From the NCBI RefSeq assembly GCF_001612885.1, contig NZ_BDBH01000007.1:434001-498000 (forward strand): DNA of 64,000 bases, given 5' to 3'. The stretch is from Nocardia harenae NBRC 108248 (GTDB lineage Bacteria > Actinomycetota > Actinomycetes > Mycobacteriales > Mycobacteriaceae). A program made the position numbers and the translations under genes. Below are positions 49,947 through 57,544 of the stretch, in pieces (the stretch's first letter is position 1; each line of letters starts with the position of its first letter). The notes beneath the pieces were generated by a model. That model was not told the DNA's origin and did no database searches. It worked only from the letters and a program-made list of their open reading frames with translations.

Positions 49947-51410
49947 GTGACCGAGCTGAACGTCGATCCGATCGTATACACCTCGGCCGCAAGCAATCTC
50001 AATACATCCGCGGTCGATTTTCACGCTGCTTTCGCTGCGGCCATGGGGCAGCTCTCCGGAATCACGGAGATGGGCGGCACGGTAGGGGCATGCAGGGATT
50101 GGTCGAGTTCCTACGACGCCACTTCCATCGATGCCTACACATTGTCGAGCAGCCTGGTGCAGGCGATCGACAACTACGCCGACATCTTGCAGCAGGCCGG
50201 GTACAACTACGCACTTGCTGACCACCAGAAGGGGACCGGCCGTCCCGAGCCGGTCAAACCGACGGCGTTCCCGTTCGCGTGGAGCAGCTGCCCCCAGCCT
50301 CCCCCTTCGGCGGGAGGGCCGGGTAGCGGCCTGGTCGACGACGGATTCCAGCTCGCGAGCAAAGCCGGCATCCCCATCCCCGATGGCGATCCCGATAAAT
50401 TACTCTCAGCCGCTGCCGTGTGGGATGGACTGGCGAAGAGCGGGGCGGTGGCCGGACTGCCGGCCAAACTCGAGAGCACGGCCCAGAGTTTCGACAGGGT
50501 GACTGCGCCGGAGTCGTCCTTCATCGACGAGGATATTCGTGAGATGAAGGCGGCAGCGGAAGACGTCGGCACGATATTCGCCGATATCGCTCAGGCCTGC
50601 CGGGATCAGAAGGCCGCCATCGACGATATGCGCGCGAAACTGCGGACTCTGCTCGAGGATTTGGCAGAAGAAATCGCGATCGAGATCGCAACCACCGTGG
50701 TGTTCTCTGCGGTCGCGGGCGCGTTGTCCGCTGGATTCGGTGCTGCGGCGGTTGCGGCATACCGCGGCGGAAAAATTGTCGAGAAAGTGACGAGATACGC
50801 CGGCAGAATCAAGAGCATCATCGAAACCGTGCGGTTCGCCATCAAGGTGAAGACGCAAAAGGTTACATCGACTATCCGCGACAAGCTGCAACGCATCATT
50901 GATCTGGTCAAGCGGCGCGGAGATGATGCAGCCCGGCGCACAGCGAACCCGTCGCTGACGCAGAAGGACCTGGATGCGCTCAGGGACTACACTGGTGCCG
51001 GGTATCAGGACCTCAACAGGGGCTTGAGAGAGGGAACCGTGGACGCCGCACAGCAGGCACGAATCGACGCGACGAACGAAGCTCTTTCCAAGCTTCCCGA
51101 TCACTCCGGGGTGGTCTATCGGGGCACCACGCTCCCGCAGGACGTCATCGACAACTACAAAGAAGGGACGATCGTGACCGAAAAGGCATTCACGAGCACG
51201 TCGTCTTCTGCTTCGACGGCCTTCCCCGGAAATGTCGAATACACGATAGTTTCCAAGACCGGGAAAGATGTCAAACCGTTCTCGGCCGTGGAAACCCCAG
51301 GTTACACGGAGAACGAAGTCTTGTTCCGAAGTGGGACGAATTTCGAGGTACTGAAAAACGAGGTCGACCCGCGGACCGGGAAAACGATCATTCACTTGGT
51401 GGAACGCTGA
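49947..51410 (+). CDS. Polymorphic toxin with C-terminal ADP-ribosyltransferase domain
   Basis: 487 residues. N-terminal helical WXG100-like export domain (about 1-100: VTELNVDPIVYTSAASNLNT...), a linker, a helical middle with a hydrophobic stretch (about 243-275), then a basic helical region and a C-terminal ADP-ribosyltransferase of the R-S-E class (about 340-487): Arg392 in VVYRGTTLP, Ser417-Thr418-Ser419 in AFTSTSSS, and Glu455-x-Glu457 in GYTENEVLFRSG. The E-x-E form is typical of arginine-modifying enzymes. Predicted to be secreted and to ADP-ribosylate a protein in a rival or host cell; the target is unknown. Start GTG 49947 or GTG 49935 is uncertain. Codon usage after 50600 is visibly more AT-rich than neighbours, suggesting transfer. 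Confidence 0.85.
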   Translation: MTELNVDPIVYTSAASNLNTSAVDFHAAFAAAMGQLSGITEMGGTVGACRDWSSSYDATSIDAYTLSSSLVQAIDNYADILQQAGYNYALADHQKGTGRPEPVKPTAFPFAWSSCPQPPPSAGGPGSGLVDDGFQLASKAGIPIPDGDPDKLLSAAAVWDGLAKSGAVAGLPAKLESTAQSFDRVTAPESSFIDEDIREMKAAAEDVGTIFADIAQACRDQKAAIDDMRAKLRTLLEDLAEEIAIEIATTVVFSAVAGALSAGFGAAAVAAYRGGKIVEKVTRYAGRIKSIIETVRFAIKVKTQKVTSTIRDKLQRIIDLVKRRGDDAARRTANPSLTQKDLDALRDYTGAGYQDLNRGLREGTVDAAQQARIDATNEALSKLPDHSGVVYRGTTLPQDVIDNYKEGTIVTEKAFTSTSSSASTAFPGNVEYTIVSKTGKDVKPFSAVETPGYTENEVLFRSGTNFEVLKNEVDPRTGKTIIHLVER

Positions 51411-51426
51411 CGCGGAGGTAGTTGTT

Positions 51427-51639
51427 GTGGGCAAAGAAGTGGCAGGGAAAATTTTCTCGACGCCGGAAGAGTTGGGGCTACCTCCTCTGGGGGAGGATGA
51501 ACTCGCGGAGGCTCGGCGAATGCTGGCGCAGGCGCAGGCGCGGCGCGACAGCATCCCTCCGGAGGAGCGGACGCCTGCTGCTCCGAAGTTCTACGACGAT
51601 GCGGCCGGTACCGAGTACGAGAGGCGCGAGCCCTCGTAG
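51427..51639 (+). CDS. Small acidic protein, candidate immunity protein
   Basis: 70 residues, unrecognised, acidic and helical: MGKEVAGKIFSTPEELGLPP, ELAEARRMLAQAQARRDSIP, FYDDAAGTEYERREPS. GTG 51427 lies 16 bp after the toxin stop with GGAGG about 8 nt upstream. Its position directly after an exported toxin is where immunity proteins sit; that role is inferred from position only. It could also be a truncated gene. Confidence 0.55.
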   Translation: MGKEVAGKIFSTPEELGLPPLGEDELAEARRMLAQAQARRDSIPPEERTPAAPKFYDDAAGTEYERREPS

Positions 51640-51681
51640 AGTCCCGAGCCGTGAGATGGGGAACGGGTCGCAGGTCGGTCC

Positions 51682-51771
51682 CGGCTCACGGTCACGGCGG
51701 CGACGGCGCTCGTCATCGTGCGTGAGGTATGGGGCCGGGCGGCCGGGGGTGCACATCTGTTCCGGGAAACG
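51682..51771 (+). pseudogene. Fragment of a second AbiEii gene
   Basis: 90 bp that align without gaps to 48467-48556 in the AbiEii pseudogene; by hand count 70 of 90 bases match. Translated, RLTVTAATALVIVREVWGRA matches RLTVTAATALDIVREACSRA. The frame continues past the match into unrelated sequence. It is the 3' end of another AbiEii copy, left between the toxin cassette and lipA. Confidence 0.8.
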
Positions 51772-51860
51772 CTTTTTATGGTCAGCTGTAGCGGGAGGCG
51801 GGCGAGGAATGAGCGCGGCCGGTCGCTGGGCCACGTGCCCACCGACCGGATCGGAAACGC

Positions 51861-52919
51861 TCAGCCGCCGAAGCGCGCCAGCACCGAGCTGGCCTCCTGC
51901 GAGGCGGTGCCCTCGTTCGCGAGATGTGCCATGGCGGGGGCGATCTCGCGGCCGTGGTGCGCCATGGCCTGGGCGTAGAGCCGGCCGGCGCGGTAGGAGG
52001 AGCGGACCAGGGGGCCCGCCATGACGCCGGCGAAGCCGAGCTGCTCGGCCACGCGGGAGTGCTCGACGAACTCCTCCGGCTTCACCCAGCGGTCAACGGG
52101 GTGGTGCCGGGGGGAGGGGCGCAGGTACTGGGTGATGGTGAGGATGTCGCAGCCGGCCTCGTGCAGGTCGCGCATGGCCTGGGTGACCTCATCCGGGGTC
52201 TCGCCCATGCCGAGGATGAGATTGGACTTGGTGACCAGCCCGGCCTCGCGGGCGGCGGTGAGCACGGCCAGCGAGCGCTCGTAGCGGAAGGCGGGACGGA
52301 TGCGCTTGAAGATGCGCGGCACCGTCTCCAGGTTGTGCGCGAGCACCTCGGGGCGCGCGGAGAAGACCTCGGCGAGCTGCTCGGGCACCGCGTTGAAATC
52401 CGGGATGAGCAGCTCGACGCCGGTGTTCGGGTTCAGCGCCTTGATGGCGCGCACGGTCTCGGCGTAGAGCCAGGCGCCGCCGTCGGCCAGGTCGTCACGG
52501 GCGACGCCGGTGATGGTGCTGTAGCGCAGCCCCATGGCCTGCACGCTCTCCGCCACCCGGCGCGGCTCGTCGCGGTCGAGCGCGGCCGGCTTGCCGGTGT
52601 CGATCTGGCAGAAGTCGCAGCGGCGGGTGCACTGCTCGCCGCCGATGAGGAAGGTGGCCTCGCGGTCTTCCCAGCACTCGAAGATATTGGGGCAGCCCGC
52701 CTCCTCGCACACGGTGTGCAGCCCCTCGCGCTTCACCAGCCCCTTGAGCTCGGTGTACTCGGGGCCCATGGTGGCGCGGGTGCGGATCCAGCTGGGTTTG
52801 CGCTCGATCGGGGTCTCGGCGTTGCGGGCCTCGATGCGGAGCAGCTTCCGGCCCTGGGGGGCGCGGGCGGCCTCGCCGGGGGTGGAGCGGGGCGCGGGAG
52901 TCTCGTGCGCGGTGGTCAC
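51861..52919 (-). CDS. lipA: Lipoyl synthase
   Basis: Radical SAM enzyme that inserts two sulphurs into octanoyl-protein to make lipoyl groups. 352 residues (family about 311-340, with a longer N-terminus here). Motifs: auxiliary cluster CEEAGCPNIFEC (three Cys), SAM cluster CTRRCDFCQ, GGAWLYAETVRAI, NPNTGVELLIPDF, SNLILGMGET, TQYLRPSPRHHPV and the C-terminal RSSYRAG (auxiliary-cluster Ser). Downstream of lipB by 10 bp, but GTG 52919 also has its own -10 box (TAAGGT) at leaderless distance. Supplies lipoate for the lipoyl domains of SucB nearby. Confidence 0.97.
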   Translation of the reverse strand: MTTAHETPAPRSTPGEAARAPQGRKLLRIEARNAETPIERKPSWIRTRATMGPEYTELKGLVKREGLHTVCEEAGCPNIFECWEDREATFLIGGEQCTRRCDFCQIDTGKPAALDRDEPRRVAESVQAMGLRYSTITGVARDDLADGGAWLYAETVRAIKALNPNTGVELLIPDFNAVPEQLAEVFSARPEVLAHNLETVPRIFKRIRPAFRYERSLAVLTAAREAGLVTKSNLILGMGETPDEVTQAMRDLHEAGCDILTITQYLRPSPRHHPVDRWVKPEEFVEHSRVAEQLGFAGVMAGPLVRSSYRAGRLYAQAMAHHGREIAPAMAHLANEGTASQEASSVLARFGG

Positions 52920-52926
52920 TGTCTCG

Positions 52927-52932
52927 ACCTTA
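52927..52932 (-). promoter_or_regulatory. -10 box, leaderless lipA
   Basis: TAAGGT on the minus strand ends 7 nt before GTG 52919 and includes the lipB stop codon. Confidence 0.45.
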
Positions 52933-53646
52933 CGCCGTCGGCGCCGCGGCCTGCGGCCGGGCGAGGGTGTGATCGCGCACGGGGAGTTCGCCGTCCAGCG
53001 CCTGCCCGATGGCTGCGGCCACCAGCGGCTTCAGCTCGGCGACGGTGACTTCGTACCCCAGCTCCCTGGTGAGCGTGGTGACGCCCGCATCCCTGATCCC
53101 GCACGGCACGATGGCCTGGAAGCCGTCCATGGCGGAGTTGCAGTTCAGCGAGATGCCGTGCAGCGCGACGCCGCGCTGCACCCGGACCCCGATGGCCGCG
53201 ATCTTGCGCTCGGCCAGCGGCCCCGCGGCGGGCAGCCAGACCCCGGAGCGGCCGTCCACCCGGCCGCACTCGATGTCGAAGCCGGTGCAGACGCTGATCA
53301 GCGCCTCCTCCAGCCTGCGCACGTACTGCACCACGTCCACCGGCTCGGCCAGCCGCACGATCGGGTACCCGACCAGCTGCCCCGGCCCGTGCCAGGTGAT
53401 CTTGCCGCCGCGGTCGACCTGCACCACCGGGCTGCCGTCGAGCGGCAGATCCTCGGCCTCGGTGCGGCGACCGGCGGTGTAGACGGAGGGGTGCTCGAGC
53501 AGCAGCAGCCGATCGACGCCGCGGCCCGCGGCCCGCTCGGCGGCGATGGCACGCTGCCGGTCCCAGGCCAGGTGGTAGTCGATCAGCCCCAGATCCTCGA
53601 CCACGATCGGGGTCGAGTCGATGCGGGCGGACGGTGTGGTGTTCAC
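52930..53646 (-). CDS. lipB: Octanoyl-[ACP]:protein transferase
   Basis: Transfers octanoate from acyl carrier protein to lipoyl domains. 238 residues. Motifs: LLLLEHPSVYTAGRRT (about residues 48-63), VDRGGKITWHGPGQLVGYPI (about 78-97), ERKIAAIGVR with catalytic Lys (about 146), HGISLNCN, and catalytic Cys in AIVPCGIRD (about 181). GTG 53646 is supported by TAACGT at leaderless distance. Followed by lipA. Confidence 0.96.
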   Translation of the reverse strand: MNTTPSARIDSTPIVVEDLGLIDYHLAWDRQRAIAAERAAGRGVDRLLLLEHPSVYTAGRRTEAEDLPLDGSPVVQVDRGGKITWHGPGQLVGYPIVRLAEPVDVVQYVRRLEEALISVCTGFDIECGRVDGRSGVWLPAAGPLAERKIAAIGVRVQRGVALHGISLNCNSAMDGFQAIVPCGIRDAGVTTLTRELGYEVTVAELKPLVAAAIGQALDGELPVRDHTLARPQAAAPTA

Positions 53647-53653
53647 AGCGGCG

Positions 53654-53659
53654 ACGTTA
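53654..53659 (-). promoter_or_regulatory. -10 box, leaderless lipB
   Basis: TAACGT on the minus strand ends 7 nt before GTG 53646; it overlaps the stop region of the upstream acetyltransferase gene. Confidence 0.45.
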
Positions 53660-54250
53660 CGCCCCGAGGCGGGGATCGGGCTCGGGGACCGGGAGCGTGA
53701 GCTGCATGAGCGTGAGATCCATCCACAGGCCGAACTTTCTCCCCACCTCGGGGAGTTCGCCGACGATGCGGAAGCCGAACTGCTCGTGCAGCGCGATGGA
53801 GCCGGTATTGCGGGACTCGATCGCGGCGATCACCGCGTGCACCGCCCCCGACTCGCGGGCCCGCTCCAGCAGCGCCGTGAGCAGCGCGCGCGCCACCCCG
53901 CGGCGCTGGAAGCGCTCGTCCACGTAGACCGAGTTCTCCACGCTGTGCAGGTAGCCGAGCTTGGGCCGCCACTGCCCGTAGCCGGCGTACCCCGCGACCT
54001 CGCCGTCGATCTCGGCCACCAGGATCGGGTGCCCGGCCGCGGCACGTGCCGCGAACCACGCCTCCCGATCCTCGATACCGACCTCGTCGACATCCCAGAT
54101 CGCCGTCGAGGCGGCGATATTGGCGTTGTGAATGACCAGGATCGCAGGTAGGTCGCTCTCCAGGGCATCACGAACCTGCACGCTGCGGCCATCGCGCGTG
54201 AGCGAGGGTTCTCCGTGGTCACGATCCGCTTCCGGGCCCGACGTGCTCAC
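53657..54250 (-). CDS. GNAT acetyltransferase, phosphinothricin acetyltransferase-like
   Basis: 197 residues. A disordered ~25-residue N-terminus, then a GNAT domain with the Pat/Bar signature: VRDALESDLPAILVIHNANI, NSVYVDERFQRRGVARALLT (CoA-binding Q/RxxGxA, about residues 115-134) and the ending GFRIVGELPEVGRKFGLWMD. Close to the phosphinothricin/methionine-sulfoximine N-acetyltransferase family; the substrate is inferred only. GTG 54250 overlaps the stop of the epimerase gene (GTGA). Confidence 0.85.
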   Translation of the reverse strand: MSTSGPEADRDHGEPSLTRDGRSVQVRDALESDLPAILVIHNANIAASTAIWDVDEVGIEDREAWFAARAAAGHPILVAEIDGEVAGYAGYGQWRPKLGYLHSVENSVYVDERFQRRGVARALLTALLERARESGAVHAVIAAIESRNTGSIALHEQFGFRIVGELPEVGRKFGLWMDLTLMQLTLPVPEPDPRLGA

Positions 54251-55155
54251 GCGCCGTCCCCCGCGGGGTCGAAGAGGTCGGTCAGCGCGATGCCGAGGGT
54301 GGGGTGGCGGAACACGTACTCGCTCTCCTCCAGCACGGTCGGAATGGCGCGCGGGCCGCGCAGCACGGCCTCGTCGGCGAACTCGCCGATGGCGGCGCGC
54401 AGCACGAACGAGGGCACCACCAGCGGCGCGGGCCTGCGCAGCGCCCGGCCGAGCGCCCGGGTGAACTCGGCATTGGTGACCGGCGCCGGGCCGACGGCGT
54501 TCACCGGCCCCGACACCGACGAATCGGCGAGCACGTGCCGGATGGCGCCGACCTCGTCGGCCAGCGAGATCCACGGCGTGTACTGCCTGCCGTCGCCGAA
54601 GCGGCCGCCGATGCCGAGCCCGAAGAGCGGGCGCAGCACGCCGAGCAGCCCGCCGGTGCGGGCGAGCACCAGCCCGCCGCGCAGCAGCACGGTCCTGACC
54701 CCGGCCTCCGCGGCGGGCAGCGTCGCGGCCTCCCAGTCCCGGCACAGCGTGGCGAGGAAACCGCTGCCGGGGCGGGCGTTCTCGTCGATCACCCGATCCC
54801 CGGTGGCGCCGCCGTAGATATGCACGCCACCGGCGTTGACCAGCACCGGAACCCCGGCGGCCGCGACCGCCGCTGCGAGCACGTCGGTGGGGGTGATCCG
54901 GCTGTCCCGCAACTCCTGCTTGAACCGGCCGGTCCAGCGCTGGGCGTGGATATTGCGCCCGCACAGGTTGACGGCGGCGTCGGCCCCGCGCAGCGCCTGC
55001 TGGTCGAGCTCGGCGCGCGCGGGGTCCCAGGCGAATTCGTCCGGTGCGGCGGGTTGCCGCCGCACCAGCCGAGCCACCTCGTGCCCGTCCCGGCGCAGCG
55101 CCGCGACGAGCGCCGTCCCGATCAAGCCGGAGGAACCGGCCACGATGATCTTCAA
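54247..55155 (-). CDS. TIGR01777-family NAD(P)-dependent epimerase (Rv2216-like)
   Basis: 302 residues. Extended SDR fold: KIIVAGSSGLIGTALVAAL (Gly-rich, start of the protein), LCGRNIHAQRWTGRFKQELRDSR (in pieces: NLCGRNIHAQRWTGRFK and ELRDSR), GGVHIYGG and LLRGGLVLARTGGLL. This family is the conserved sulA/YfcH-like epimerase found in M. tuberculosis between lipB and sucB, as here; substrate unknown. TTG 55155 is the start: GGAGGG lies about 9 nt upstream and MKIIVAG is the family N-terminus. Coupled downstream to the GNAT gene. Confidence 0.92.
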   Translation of the reverse strand: MKIIVAGSSGLIGTALVAALRRDGHEVARLVRRQPAAPDEFAWDPARAELDQQALRGADAAVNLCGRNIHAQRWTGRFKQELRDSRITPTDVLAAAVAAAGVPVLVNAGGVHIYGGATGDRVIDENARPGSGFLATLCRDWEAATLPAAEAGVRTVLLRGGLVLARTGGLLGVLRPLFGLGIGGRFGDGRQYTPWISLADEVGAIRHVLADSSVSGPVNAVGPAPVTNAEFTRALGRALRRPAPLVVPSFVLRAAIGEFADEAVLRGPRAIPTVLEESEYVFRHPTLGIALTDLFDPAGDGA

Positions 55156-55171
55156 AGACGGCAGCCCTCCG

Positions 55172-56890
55172 TTACAGCCCCAGATCGGCCTCGAACGCGG
55201 CTTCCTCCAGCCGATGCCGGATGGTGGTGAGGAAGCGGCCCGCGTCCGCGCCGTCGATCAGGCGATGGTCGTAGGTCAGCGGCAGGAAGGCCATCGAGCG
55301 CACGCCGATGGACTCGCTGCCGCCCTCGTCGGTCACCACCACCGGGCGCTTGACGATCGCGCCGGTGCCGAGCATGGCCGCCTGCGGCGGGACCAGGATC
55401 GGGGTGTCGAACAGCGCGCCCTGGCTGCCGATGTTGGTGATGGTGAAGGTGCCGCCGGAGAGCTCGTCCGGCTTCAGCCCGCCGGTGCGCGCCCGGCCGG
55501 CGATATCGGCGATGGCCCTGGCCAGCCCGGCCAGCGAGAGGTCGCTGGCATTGTGGATGATCGGCGAGAGCAGCCCCTGCTCGGTGTCGACGGCGATGCC
55601 GAGGTGCACCGAGGCGTGGTAGGTGATCTGCTTGCTGTCGTCGTCGTAGCTGGCGTTGACGTTCGGGTGCACGCCGAGCGCCTCGACCACGGCCTTGGCG
55701 AAGAACGGCAGGAAGGTGAGGTTCACGCCCTCGCGCTCCTTGAACGCCGCCTTGGCCCTGGCGCGCAGCGCCGCGATCCGGGTGACGTCGACCTCGTGCA
55801 CCTGGGTGAGCTGCGCGGTGGTGCGCAGCGACTCCAGCGTCTTGGTCGCGGTGATCTGCCGGATCCGGTTGGCCTTCTGCGTGGTCCCGCGCAGGTGCGC
55901 CAGCTCGGGGGCGGGCTTCGGCTGCGCCTTCGGCGCGGCGGCCGGCTGCTGCGCGGGCGCGGCGGCGGGCTCCGGCGCCTTCTTGGCCTCGGCAGCGGCC
56001 AGCACGTCCTGCTTGCGGATGCGGCCGCCGACGCCGGAGCCGCTCAGCTCGCCGAGATCGACGCCGTGCTCCTCGGCCAGCCTGCGCACCAGCGGGGTGA
56101 CGTACGGGGTGGAACCCGAGGCGGGCTCGCTCCTGGGTGCCTCGGCCTTCGGTGCCGCGGCCGCGGCCGGGGCGGGCTCGGGCTTCGGCTCCGGCTCGGG
56201 TTCCGGCGCGGCCTCCTGCTTCGGCTCGGGGGCGGGCGCGGGCTCGGACTTCGGCGCGGGCGACCCGCTGCCGATCACACCGAGCTGACCGCCGACCGGG
56301 ACCACGTCGTCCTCCTCCGCGCTGATCTCGAGCAGCGTGCCCGCGACCGGCGAGGGGATCTCGGTGTCGACCTTGTCGGTGGAGACCTCGAGCAGCGGCT
56401 CGTCGACGGCGACCTCGTCGCCGATGGCCTTGAGCCAGCGGGTGACGGTGCCCTCGGTGACCGATTCGCCCAGCTCCGGCATCTTCACCGGGGTGCCGTC
56501 ACCGGACCCCGACGAGGCGGCGGGCGCGCTCTGCTCGGGCTCGGACTCCGCGGCCGGCTCCTCCTCGGCCTCCGGCTCCGCGGCGGGCTCCTCCGCAGCC
56601 GGCTCCTCCTCGGCGGCCGGAGCCGGGGCCTCGTCGCCGCCGCTCTGCTCGCCGGCATCGCCGATCACGCCCAGCTCACCGCCGACCTCGACCACGTCGT
56701 CCTCCTGGGCGACGATCTTCGTCAGCACACCCGCGGCCGGAGACGGGATCTCGGTGTCGACCTTGTCGGTCGATACCTCGAGCAGGGGCTCGTCGACCTC
56801 GACCGTGTCTCCTTCCTGCTTCAGCCACCTGGTGACCGTTCCCTCGGTGACGCTCTCACCAAGAGCCGGCATCTGGACGGAGAAGGCCAT
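55172..56890 (-). CDS. sucB: Dihydrolipoamide acyltransferase E2 (SucB/DlaT type)
   Basis: E2 core of the pyruvate and/or 2-oxoglutarate dehydrogenase complex; in mycobacteria this gene serves pyruvate dehydrogenase and peroxynitrite defence. 572 residues: lipoyl domain 1 (1-78, Lys43 in STDKVDTEI), acidic Ala/Glu/Pro linker, lipoyl domain 2 (about 133-208, Lys173), a second linker, peripheral subunit-binding domain (about 280-320: YVTPLVRRLAEEHGVDLGEL), and catalytic domain ending in LTYDHRLIDG (catalytic His) near residue 545. Both lipoyl Lys would be modified by LipB and LipA encoded downstream. ATG 56890 begins MAFSVQMPALGESVTEG. Confidence 0.96.
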   Translation of the reverse strand: MAFSVQMPALGESVTEGTVTRWLKQEGDTVEVDEPLLEVSTDKVDTEIPSPAAGVLTKIVAQEDDVVEVGGELGVIGDAGEQSGGDEAPAPAAEEEPAAEEPAAEPEAEEEPAAESEPEQSAPAASSGSGDGTPVKMPELGESVTEGTVTRWLKAIGDEVAVDEPLLEVSTDKVDTEIPSPVAGTLLEISAEEDDVVPVGGQLGVIGSGSPAPKSEPAPAPEPKQEAAPEPEPEPKPEPAPAAAAAPKAEAPRSEPASGSTPYVTPLVRRLAEEHGVDLGELSGSGVGGRIRKQDVLAAAEAKKAPEPAAAPAQQPAAAPKAQPKPAPELAHLRGTTQKANRIRQITATKTLESLRTTAQLTQVHEVDVTRIAALRARAKAAFKEREGVNLTFLPFFAKAVVEALGVHPNVNASYDDDSKQITYHASVHLGIAVDTEQGLLSPIIHNASDLSLAGLARAIADIAGRARTGGLKPDELSGGTFTITNIGSQGALFDTPILVPPQAAMLGTGAIVKRPVVVTDEGGSESIGVRSMAFLPLTYDHRLIDGADAGRFLTTIRHRLEEAAFEADLGL

Positions 56891-57146
56891 GTCCGTTGAC
56901 TCCTTGACTGCTCGACGGGTCTACAACAGTTCGCTGCCCGGTGGGGCACCGCCGCGGGTCGCGGCGACGTCCTCGCGCGCTCGGCACCGGAATCTGTGTG
57001 GTTTCTTGTACCGCGGTCCATCCTTGCACTCGCGCGCGTGGCATGTGGCACAGGGCAGGCAACTGCCGGGCTCGGGCACTATGGAACTACCCGGTCGCGG
57101 CGCTGGAACCCCGGCCGGTGTGACGACGAGAGAGGTGAGTGCCGGT
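56891..57146. other. Divergent region sucB / 57147 gene
   Basis: 256 bp between divergent genes, presumably holding both promoters. No repeat or RNA gene seen. GAGAGGTGAG at 57129-57138 is the likely ribosome site of the plus-strand gene. Confidence 0.4.
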
Positions 57147-57509
57147 ATGGGGCTGCTCGATCGCTTCCGCGGCGCCGCCGCCAGGGCCGGACGGGCGGCG
57201 CGGCCGCGCGGGGTACGCGCGGAGGACGCCCGCTACCTGGCCGAGTGGGCGCGCACGCACACCGGCGTCGAGGGTTATGTGGAGCCGAAGACCACCGTGA
57301 CCGATGTCACGGTGGTGCTGATCGCCGCCGACGGCGAGTGGACCCGCCGCATCGTCGGCGAGCGCGGCGCCCGCACACTCGCCGGCGACCTCGGGATTCC
57401 GGTGTACGACGTGGCCCGCACCGGCTACCCGCAGCGCATGCGCGACCACGACGAGCGCGAGCGCATCCGCCGCAGGCGCGAGCTGGAGCGCGAACTCGAC
57501 GAGCTGTGA
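57147..57509 (+). CDS. Conserved actinobacterial hypothetical protein
   Basis: 120 residues, unrecognised by name. Basic N-terminus (MGLLDRFRGAAARAGRAARP), a compact alpha/beta core (DARYLAEWARTHTGVEGYVE, VTDVTVVLIAADGEWTRRIV, ARTLAGDLGIPVYDVARTGY) and a highly charged C-terminal helix of Arg and Glu. Found in nocardiae next to sucB or pepA. ATG 57147 has a purine-rich site upstream; the frame is open further up without a ribosome site. Convergent with the aminopeptidase gene, with a shared terminator between. Confidence 0.75.
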   Translation: MGLLDRFRGAAARAGRAARPRGVRAEDARYLAEWARTHTGVEGYVEPKTTVTDVTVVLIAADGEWTRRIVGERGARTLAGDLGIPVYDVARTGYPQRMRDHDERERIRRRRELERELDEL

Positions 57510-57511
57510 CC

Positions 57512-57535
57512 GGCCCGGCGGCCGCTCGCCGGGCC
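57512..57535. terminator. Shared hairpin between 57147 gene and aminopeptidase
   Basis: Perfect 9-bp stem GGCCCGGCG/CGCCGGGCC with a 6-nt loop between two convergent stops. Confidence 0.65.
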
Positions 57536-57544
57536 CGCCTGCGG

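Noticed and set aside
46838..51860. Integrase, transposase or insertion sequence in the island
   Set aside because: Searched both strands by eye for recombinase motifs and terminal inverted repeats; none found. The direct repeat is the only mobility signal.
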